Source: Candidatus Omnitrophota bacterium
GTDB lineage: Bacteria > Omnitrophota > Gorgyraeia > Gygaellales > Profunditerraquicolaceae
DNA length: 19,823 bases
Direction: 5' to 3'
Assembly: GCA_028713875.1 (NCBI GenBank)
Contig: JAQTNM010000004.1
Span: 1-19,823, forward strand
Made by a program: the position numbers and the translations under genes. How positions within the stretch are numbered: the stretch's first letter is position 1; each line of letters starts with the position of its first letter. Shown here one piece after another: positions 14,852 to 19,823 of this stretch. The notes beneath the pieces were generated by a model. That model worked only from the letters and a program-made list of their open reading frames with translations. It had not been told where the DNA came from and did not search any database.

Positions 14852-15793
14852 ATGCTTAAACCCAAAGTAGCAATTATCGGAGCAGGCAATGTCGGCATAA
14901 GATACGCTTACAGTTTGATGATAAGCGGCTTGGCCCGCTCCATCGTTATCCTGGACCTGGATAAAGAGCGCAGCGAAGGAGAAGTTATGGACCTGGCCAG
15001 CGGCATGCCTTATATTTCTCCGGTTCATATTGCTGTGGGCGGTTACCCGGACCTTGAGGGTTGCGACCTGGTAGTCGTTACTGCCGGTAAAAAGCAAAAA
15101 CCGGGCCAAACCAGGCTTGAGCTGGTTAAAGATAACGTTGAGATCTACAAAAATATCATCCCGCAGATTATCAGGTATGCCCAAAAGGCGATATTACTTA
15201 TAGTGAGCAACCCCGTAGATGTTCTTTCCTATGCCGCCTATAAGATCTCCGGCAAGCCCTGGAACGAAGTCATAGGTTCAGGCACTGTCCTGGATAGCGC
15301 GCGCTTCCGTTTTCTTCTGTCCCATCATTGCAATATTGACGCCCATAATATACATGCCTATATACTGGGAGAGCACGGAGACAGCGAGTTCCCTGCTTTA
15401 AGTAAAGCCATGATCGGCGGCGTTTTTCTGGAAGAGCATTGCCCGGTATGCAACAGGTGCGATCACCAGAAAGCGGTTCGGCAGATATTTGAGGATGTCA
15501 GGGATTTTGCCTATAAGATCATCGAGAAAAAAGGCGAGACCTCCTACGGCATAGGTCTGGCCCTGGTAAGGATAACCCAGGCCGTACTTAAAGACGAAAA
15601 TTCTATCCTGCCGGTTTCCTGTTTAGTGAATGGTTATTACGGGGGCAGCGACGTATATATGAGCCTGCCGGCAGTGGTAAATAAGAACGGCGTCAGAGAG
15701 ATTCTGGATCTTAAGCTTAATGATGAAGAGGTAGGATATTTGAAAAAATCAGCGCAGGTAATCAGGGAAACCATAAGGGGCTCGGGGCTATGA
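14852..15793 (+). CDS. ldh: L-lactate dehydrogenase
   Basis: NAD-dependent cytosolic enzyme interconverting pyruvate and L-lactate, 313 residues. The Rossmann motif is GAGNVG (10-15) with D35 binding the NAD ribose. The mobile loop reads KKQKPGQTRLELV; Gln 82 at the specificity position indicates lactate rather than malate dehydrogenase, which has Arg there. The catalytic core has R88, D148, R151 and H175 in GEHGDS. GGAGG precedes the ATG by about nine bases. The gap of 59 bases to the upstream gene contains a poor promoter-like pair (TTGCAT, a 15-base spacer, TATAAA), which I do not rely on. The 3' end overlaps the flavoprotein gene by ATGA. In this operon it could reoxidise NADH when respiration or Fe-S enzymes fail. 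Confidence 0.88.
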   Translation: MLKPKVAIIGAGNVGIRYAYSLMISGLARSIVILDLDKERSEGEVMDLASGMPYISPVHIAVGGYPDLEGCDLVVVTAGKKQKPGQTRLELVKDNVEIYKNIIPQIIRYAQKAILLIVSNPVDVLSYAAYKISGKPWNEVIGSGTVLDSARFRFLLSHHCNIDAHNIHAYILGEHGDSEFPALSKAMIGGVFLEEHCPVCNRCDHQKAVRQIFEDVRDFAYKIIEKKGETSYGIGLALVRITQAVLKDENSILPVSCLVNGYYGGSDVYMSLPAVVNKNGVREILDLKLNDEEVGYLKKSAQVIRETIRGSGL

Positions 15794-16500
15794 AAGAGAT
15801 AAAGGCGCGTTTAATACAGAGAATAAAGAGGACGCCTACGGTGGAGAGCTTCAGGTTCCTGCCGGAAGAGAAACTTAATTTTATCCCCGGTCAATTCACC
15901 CGGCTTATTTTTGACGGGGAAAACAGGGAAAATAAGGAATTGAACAAATACCTTTCTTTTTCCTGTTCTCCCGGCAAGGAATATGTGGAAGTTACCAAAA
16001 GGCTCAGCAGCAGCGCTTTTTCATCCAGGTTGAAGGGCCTGAAGATTGGTGGCGAAGTATCACTTGCCCCGCCTTCCGGTAACTGCATATTTAAGGACGA
16101 TTATAAGAATATCGGGTTTTTGATCGGCGGCATAGGGATAACCCCGGTCATCTCCATCATTGAACATGTCATCAACCGTAAGCTGGAGACGGACATCGTT
16201 CTGGTTTATTCCAACCGCACCGATGAGGAAATAGCTTTTAAGCAGGAACTGGACCGCTGGAGGTCGCTGAACGATAAGCTGAAGATCTTTTATATGGTAA
16301 CCGACTGCGAACCTAAAGATAATACCTGTATTCACGGCATGATCACCAAGGACCTGGTAAAAGAGAAAATATGCGATATGAACAAAAGGATCTTTTTTAT
16401 ATTCGGGCCTGCCGGTATGGTGGAGGCAATGAAGGTTTTAAGCTTTGAACTGGGTTGCGATAAAGAGAGCGTTAAGAGCGAGACGTTTGTCGGTTATTGA
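15790..16500 (+). CDS. FNR-type FAD/NAD(P)-binding oxidoreductase
   Basis: A 236-residue ferredoxin-NADP reductase-like flavoprotein. An N-terminal flavin-binding barrel includes KYLSFSCSP (53-61), a form of the R-x-Y-S motif with Lys instead of Arg. The NAD(P)-binding domain has GGIGITPV (113-120) and a late FGPAGMV motif. The C-terminus ends in Gly-Tyr, an aromatic end like that which stacks on the flavin in plant-type FNRs. There is no [2Fe-2S] domain, so it needs a separate electron partner. It overlaps ldh by four bases and precedes the superoxide reductase gene by 33. A role as NAD(P)H-dependent electron donor to superoxide reductase, perhaps through a rubredoxin encoded elsewhere, is inferred from position. 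Confidence 0.8.
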   Translation: MKEIKARLIQRIKRTPTVESFRFLPEEKLNFIPGQFTRLIFDGENRENKELNKYLSFSCSPGKEYVEVTKRLSSSAFSSRLKGLKIGGEVSLAPPSGNCIFKDDYKNIGFLIGGIGITPVISIIEHVINRKLETDIVLVYSNRTDEEIAFKQELDRWRSLNDKLKIFYMVTDCEPKDNTCIHGMITKDLVKEKICDMNKRIFFIFGPAGMVEAMKVLSFELGCDKESVKSETFVGY

Positions 16501-16533
16501 TACCGGTTGTAACAAGAAAAGGAGGGTGAGGAT

Positions 16534-16929
16534 ATGGCTTCGATAAAAGATTTGTTTCAGACTGCGGACTGGAAGAGCGAGAAACATGTTCCGGTGATTG
16601 AGGCTGAGCCTAAAGTCAAAAAAGGAGAGAGCCTCAAGATTACCGTAAGCGTGGGCAAGGAAATAGCGCATCCCAATACCACGGAACACCACATTGCCTG
16701 GATAGAGCTTTATTTTCTGCCCAAGGGGGAAAAGCTTCCCTATCAGCTGGGCAGGTTTGAATTCAGCGCGCACGGCAGTTCAGTCCAGGGACCAAACACC
16801 AGCACCGTTTATACCCAGTCCGTAGCCAGCTGTGTTGTAAAGACCGAGAAATCCGGGACCATATTCGCATCCAGTTATTGCAATATACACGGTCTCTGGG
16901 AGAGTTCTCAGGATTTAACCGTAGAATAA
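16534..16929 (+). CDS. Superoxide reductase (neelaredoxin type, single iron centre)
   Basis: Reduces superoxide to hydrogen peroxide without releasing O2, as used by anaerobes. The 131-residue protein has the whole Fe(His)4Cys site: H18 in EKHVP, H46 in HPN, H52 in TEHH, and C116 and H119 in CNIHG. The conserved E16 and K17 that guide substrate are also present. No N-terminal desulforedoxin domain with four Cys is found, so it belongs to the one-iron class. A strong ribosome site (AGGAGGGTGAGG) precedes the ATG by few bases, which suggests high expression. The peroxide made would be handled by the thiol peroxidase gene downstream. The next gene starts after two bases. Confidence 0.9.
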   Translation: MASIKDLFQTADWKSEKHVPVIEAEPKVKKGESLKITVSVGKEIAHPNTTEHHIAWIELYFLPKGEKLPYQLGRFEFSAHGSSVQGPNTSTVYTQSVASCVVKTEKSGTIFASSYCNIHGLWESSQDLTVE

Positions 16930-16931
16930 AA

Positions 16932-17423
16932 ATGGCTAATGCCGCTAAGATTGAAAAATTAGAGAGGGCTTTGGACGCGGAGCAGGCGACTGCGGTTTGC
17001 TGCGGTCGCCTGGCAGCATTGATCAAAAACGCAAGGATAAGGAAGAACTTTCTTTGTCTTTCCGAAGCCGCTAAAAATAACCAGCGCCTGCTTTATGACC
17101 GCCTCAAGGCCCTGGAAGCAAAGGGTGTTGTCCCGCAGGACAAATGCGAATACTGCAGGATAAACCCAGAGAGTTTTTCTTTAGACGGAGCCATAAATCT
17201 TGGGCTGGAAGTGACCTCTGCCGCCATAAAGATCTACAAAGGACTCCTGGCCTGCAGCCAGGGCGAGGATGATAAAAAACTGTTCGAAGGGCTGATTAAA
17301 GAAAAAAAAGGGCAATTTAATTCTTTTAAAAAAGAAAAAAAATTCATGCGGACGCAGGAAGATAAGTTCAATATGATAGATTCGTACTGTGTGTCAAAAA
17401 TTATATCGCAGCTGTTGAAGTAG
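16932..17423 (+). CDS. Ferritin-like four-helix protein without recognisable diiron ligands
   Basis: From ATG 16932 (two bases after the superoxide reductase stop; a longer frame from 16878 overlaps that gene and is rejected) the product is 163 residues and mainly helical. The pattern LDAEQATAVCCGRLAALIKNA followed by LSEAAKNNQRLL resembles helices 1 and 2 of rubrerythrin or ferritin, but the E-x-x-H ligand motif appears as A-x-x-N, and in the second half the equivalent position reads KEKKGQ. Cys at 23, 24, 42, 72, 75, 108 and 153, with CEYC in the middle, is high for such a fold. I therefore call it a degenerate or repurposed ferritin-like protein, perhaps a thiol, haem or Fe-S protein. The fold assignment is my own reading and is uncertain. 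Confidence 0.5.
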   Translation: MANAAKIEKLERALDAEQATAVCCGRLAALIKNARIRKNFLCLSEAAKNNQRLLYDRLKALEAKGVVPQDKCEYCRINPESFSLDGAINLGLEVTSAAIKIYKGLLACSQGEDDKKLFEGLIKEKKGQFNSFKKEKKFMRTQEDKFNMIDSYCVSKIISQLLK

Positions 17424-17442
17424 AAAAATAAAGCAAGGGGAA

Positions 17443-18186
17443 ATGGCGCAACTTATCAGGAGTGATTTGGAAGAAAGGCTTAAGGCCTGGCATGGAGAGG
17501 AATGGCATACTACCAGAGGCAGGGTCATCCGGGATATAGTCTATGCGGTAGATACCGGTCTGGTTACTACTGTTTCCTTTATTGCCGGCATATCAGTTTC
17601 TTTGGTAACAAAGAACCGGATAATCTTTGCCGGTTTGGTCCAGGTGATCGCAGGGGCCCTGGCAATATTCTTCGGCTCTTACATTTCCACCAAGGCCCAG
17701 AAGCATTTTTTTGAGAACCAGATTGAGAGAGAAAAGAAAGAAATCGATACCGACCCGCAAAAAGAAACACAGGAGATAAGGGAGATCTTTGCCGGTATGG
17801 GTTTTGTCAGGGAAGAGCAGGAGATAGCGGTGAAGAGGATAACCGCGGATAAACAGAGGTGGCTTAAGTTCATGGTCCAGGAGGAAATAGGCATAAGCCC
17901 TGGATTGATCGACAACCCTTTTGAGATAGGCATTATTTCCTCCGGGTCCTTTCTTTTGGGCGCTTTGCCTGCGATTTTCCCGTTTTTTCTTTTTAAGGAT
18001 GTCAGCGCGGCCTTGTTTACTTCGGCAGCCTCGGTTTTACTATTTCTTTTTATTTTAGGGGTACTCAAGACCAGGATTACCAAGATGCACTGGCTTTTCA
18101 GCGGGCTTGAAACCCTGTTGATAGGAGCTGCATCCTGCGGCTCGGGATTTTTATTGGGCAGGATAGCGGTGAAATATTTTCATTAA
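17443..18186 (+). CDS. VIT1/CCC1-family iron or manganese transporter
   Basis: A 247-residue membrane protein with two N-terminal membrane segments, a charged cytosolic stretch and three C-terminal segments, the topology of the VIT family. The signature RDIVYAVDTGLVTTVSFIAG (30-49) matches the first helix, with D31 and D37 where family members have metal-binding Asp. The hydrophilic part (about 86-145) is rich in Glu (FENQIEREKKEIDTDPQKE), fitting the metal-collecting domain between helices 2 and 3. Known relatives move Fe2+ or Mn2+ out of the cytosol. An AAGGGG ribosome site precedes ATG 17443. It sits next to the ferritin-like genes, so it may remove Fe2+ released during oxidative damage. 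Confidence 0.82.
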   Translation: MAQLIRSDLEERLKAWHGEEWHTTRGRVIRDIVYAVDTGLVTTVSFIAGISVSLVTKNRIIFAGLVQVIAGALAIFFGSYISTKAQKHFFENQIEREKKEIDTDPQKETQEIREIFAGMGFVREEQEIAVKRITADKQRWLKFMVQEEIGISPGLIDNPFEIGIISSGSFLLGALPAIFPFFLFKDVSAALFTSAASVLLFLFILGVLKTRITKMHWLFSGLETLLIGAASCGSGFLLGRIAVKYFH

Positions 18187-18203
18187 ATTAAAAAGGAGAA
18201 AAT

Positions 18204-19055
18204 ATGCCCGGAAAGATCACCTTTAAAGGAAATCCGCTGACCCTTGTGGGCAGGGCTCTAAAGGAAGGGATGAAGGCGCCTGATTTTAGGGCCGTTACTC
18301 AGGATTTAAAGGAGGCGTGCCTTGCGGATTTTAGCGGCAAGACCAAAATAATCACCTCCTTCCCGTCTTTGGATACTCCGGTCTGCGACTTACAGGTAAA
18401 AGAATTTAATAAAAGGGCGGCAGGATTATCATCTGAGGCGGCGGTCATAGGCATAAGCAAGGACCTGCCCTTTGCCCAAAAGAGGTTCTGCGAGACTTTC
18501 GATATCAAGAATGTCGGCGTACTCTCGGATTATAAATTTTCTTCCTTTGGTATAAATTACGGGCTGCTTATTAAAGAACTGAATCTGTTAGCCAGGTCAG
18601 TCTTTATCGTGGATAAAAATGATTTTATCCGTTATATACAGGTAATCGGCGAGGTGAGCGGTCCTCCTGATTATAACGCCGCTCTTTTAAAGCTGGAAGA
18701 AGTTATCAAGAATCCGCCTCTGCCGGTAAAAGAAGATGCGCCTTCCAAATGCAAGCCCTGCGAGGCGGGTGAGCCGCCTTTGCCGGACGGAGCCGCTGAG
18801 AAATTGCTTGTCAAGTACCGCGGTTGGGAGCTGGTGGAAGGCAAGAAAATCGTCAAAGAATTTAAATTCAAGGATTTTATTGAAGCGAAATACTTTTTAG
18901 ACCTGATCTCGGTTATTGCCGAAGAGCAGGGGCATCACCCTACGCTGACCTTAATCTATAATAAGCTCAAAGTCACCCTCACTACCCATGCCGCAGGCGG
19001 ATTGACCCAGAACGATTTTATCATGGCCGGCCTGATAGACAGCCTGGGAGGTTAA
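18204..19055 (+). CDS. Thiol peroxidase fused to pterin-4a-carbinolamine dehydratase (Tpx-PCD)
   Basis: A 283-residue in-frame fusion of two usually separate enzymes. Residues 1-170 are an atypical 2-Cys peroxiredoxin of the Tpx type: TFKGNPLTLVG opening, peroxidatic C61 in FPSLDTPVCD and resolving C96 in QKRFCETF. Residues about 180-283 are pterin-4a-carbinolamine dehydratase: a KCKPCEAGEPPLP start like that of free-standing bacterial PCDs, then GWELVEGK and the active-site motif EEQGHHP with H244 and H245, Y252, H262 and D271. Both parts look complete and the junction is a short proline-rich linker (171-182). An AAAGGAGAA ribosome site precedes the ATG. Tpx would reduce peroxide made by superoxide reductase; what the dehydratase adds is unknown. 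PCD homologues can act as pterin recycling enzymes or as binding partners. Confidence 0.87.
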   Translation: MPGKITFKGNPLTLVGRALKEGMKAPDFRAVTQDLKEACLADFSGKTKIITSFPSLDTPVCDLQVKEFNKRAAGLSSEAAVIGISKDLPFAQKRFCETFDIKNVGVLSDYKFSSFGINYGLLIKELNLLARSVFIVDKNDFIRYIQVIGEVSGPPDYNAALLKLEEVIKNPPLPVKEDAPSKCKPCEAGEPPLPDGAAEKLLVKYRGWELVEGKKIVKEFKFKDFIEAKYFLDLISVIAEEQGHHPTLTLIYNKLKVTLTTHAAGGLTQNDFIMAGLIDSLGG

Positions 19056-19056
19056 G

Positions 19057-19569
19057 ATGAAAAAGATAGCCGTGTTGCTGGAGGATCATTATCAGGTCCT
19101 GGAAGTCTGGTATCCGTATTTGCGGCTGCGCGAAGAAGGTTTCCAGACCGTATTTGTCGGTACAGGCAAAAAAGAATATAAAAGCAAGGAGGGTTATCCG
19201 GCTTCAGCGGAGGTTGCGATAAAAGACGTAAACATAGAGGATTTTGACGGAGTCGTTATCCCGGGAGGGTATGCCCCGGATATATTGCGCAGATACGAAG
19301 AGGTAAACAGCTTTGTCCGCCAGATGCATAAAAAGAATAAGCTGGTAGCTGCCATATGTCATGCCGGATGGGTCTTGGTTTCTGCGGGCCTGCTCAAGGG
19401 CAAAAAAGCGACCTGTTTTTCTGCGATAAAGGATGACGTCATAAACGCGGGAGCAGAATATATAGACCAGGAAGTAGTGGCGGATGGCAACTTGATCACT
19501 TCCCGTAACCCTTATGACCTGCCTGTTTTCTGCGGGGAGATAATACGTTTTCTTAAAGGCCTGCCTTAA
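19057..19569 (+). CDS. DJ-1/PfpI-family protein
   Basis: A 170-residue single-domain protein of the class I glutamine amidotransferase-like fold. The nucleophile elbow AAICHAGW gives C101 followed by H102, and Glu 16 is at the position that activates the cysteine in PfpI and DJ-1. The phrase VIPGGYAPD (68-76) is typical. Known members act as chaperones, deglycases or proteases; the true activity is debated, and nothing here selects one. It starts one base after the Tpx-PCD stop with GGGAGG just upstream, so it is co-expressed with the peroxide-defence genes, which fits a protein-repair or carbonyl-stress role. Confidence 0.86.
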   Translation: MKKIAVLLEDHYQVLEVWYPYLRLREEGFQTVFVGTGKKEYKSKEGYPASAEVAIKDVNIEDFDGVVIPGGYAPDILRRYEEVNSFVRQMHKKNKLVAAICHAGWVLVSAGLLKGKKATCFSAIKDDVINAGAEYIDQEVVADGNLITSRNPYDLPVFCGEIIRFLKGLP

Positions 19570-19595
19570 AGCGCGGCAAGAGAAGGAGAAGCCAA

Positions 19596-19823
19596 ATGAA
19601 GATTCAGGATAAAAAGGATAAACTGGTAATCGTTGATTTTGACGAATTTGAAGCCTACAGGATCGCCTGCAGGATAGAAGAGGAAGGCCTGCAGTTTTAT
19701 GGTAAGCTTGCCGGCAGTGTTGGAGATCCCAAGATTGCTCAGACGCTGAATTTCTTGATCGGAGAAGAAAAAAACCACCTGCGTTTCTTGGAAGTTTCTT
19801 TATCAGGGTTGAGGGGTAACCGG
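19596..19823 (+). CDS. Rubrerythrin/ferritin-like diiron protein (N-terminal part, cut by window end)
   Basis: The frame opens at ATG 19596, with AAGGAGAA just upstream, and runs off the end with 76 residues visible. After a short lead (MKIQDKKDKL) comes a first helix with EAYRIACRIEEEGLQFY, where E29 and Y35 are spaced as in rubrerythrin-type diiron proteins, and a second helix ending EEKNHLRFLE, which keeps the E-x-x-H ligand motif at E58 and H61. This is in contrast with the ligand-poor ferritin-like protein upstream. The function is probably peroxide reduction or iron handling. The C-terminal half, where a rubredoxin domain might be, is outside the window. Confidence 0.75.
   Translation, partial: MKIQDKKDKLVIVDFDEFEAYRIACRIEEEGLQFYGKLAGSVGDPKIAQTLNFLIGEEKNHLRFLEVSLSGLRGNR

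Noticed and set aside
16878..16931. Extended N-terminus for the ferritin-like protein
   Set aside because: It would overlap the superoxide reductase coding end by 52 bases and adds residues with no pattern; ATG 16932 fits operon spacing.

Overview
The window is a gene-dense bacterial chromosome segment (about 20 kb, moderate GC). Gene content and style suggest an anaerobic or microaerophilic, uncultured-type bacterium. The short pilins with an FTLLELIVVIVILGILA N-terminus, the split FeoB, the DtxR-FeoA regulator and the superoxide reductase operon remind me of Candidatus Omnitrophota. That is an impression from protein style only, not a database result. I see no tRNA, rRNA, CRISPR array, transposase or integrase.

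Layout. (1) Bases 90-3356 hold an MgtA-type P-type ATPase and a GNAT acetyltransferase. (2) Bases 3419-12651 form a compact nine-gene plus-strand run: fur, feoB GTPase part, feoB permease part, a DtxR-FeoA regulator, a PP-loop tRNA-thiolase-like protein, an AmrS-type radical SAM enzyme, nicotinamidase, an ArsB/NhaD-type carrier and a Cu+ P1B-ATPase. Neighbours overlap by 1-20 bases or sit at most 21 bases apart. The run starts at a consensus-like promoter whose -10 lies inside a perfect 11-bp inverted repeat that reads as a Fur box, so I infer an iron-regulated metal-homeostasis operon. (3) Bases 12652-12965 are a convergent, non-coding gap containing a nested inverted-repeat element of about 170 bp. 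(4) Bases 12966-13985 carry two tandem minus-strand type IV pilin-like genes with their own promoter. (5) Bases 14010-19823 are a divergent plus-strand run: an Rrf2 regulator with three IscR-like cysteines, a small zinc-ribbon protein, L-lactate dehydrogenase, an FNR-type flavoprotein, superoxide reductase, a ferritin-like protein without recognisable metal ligands, a VIT/CCC1 metal transporter, a thiol peroxidase fused to pterin-4a-carbinolamine dehydratase, a DJ-1/PfpI protein, and a rubrerythrin-like protein cut by the window end.

How it works together (inference). The two plus-strand operons look like complementary modules. The Fur/DtxR module imports Fe2+ and exports Cu+, with added enzymes of sulfur and NAD metabolism. 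The Rrf2 module, probably an Fe-S or redox sensor acting on an 8-5-8 palindrome over its own promoter, detoxifies superoxide and peroxide, sequesters or moves iron, and regenerates NAD+. The most unusual items are the in-frame Tpx-PCD fusion with all key residues kept, the structured intergenic element, the ligand-less cysteine-rich ferritin-like protein, and the FeoB split at its GTPase/GDI boundary.
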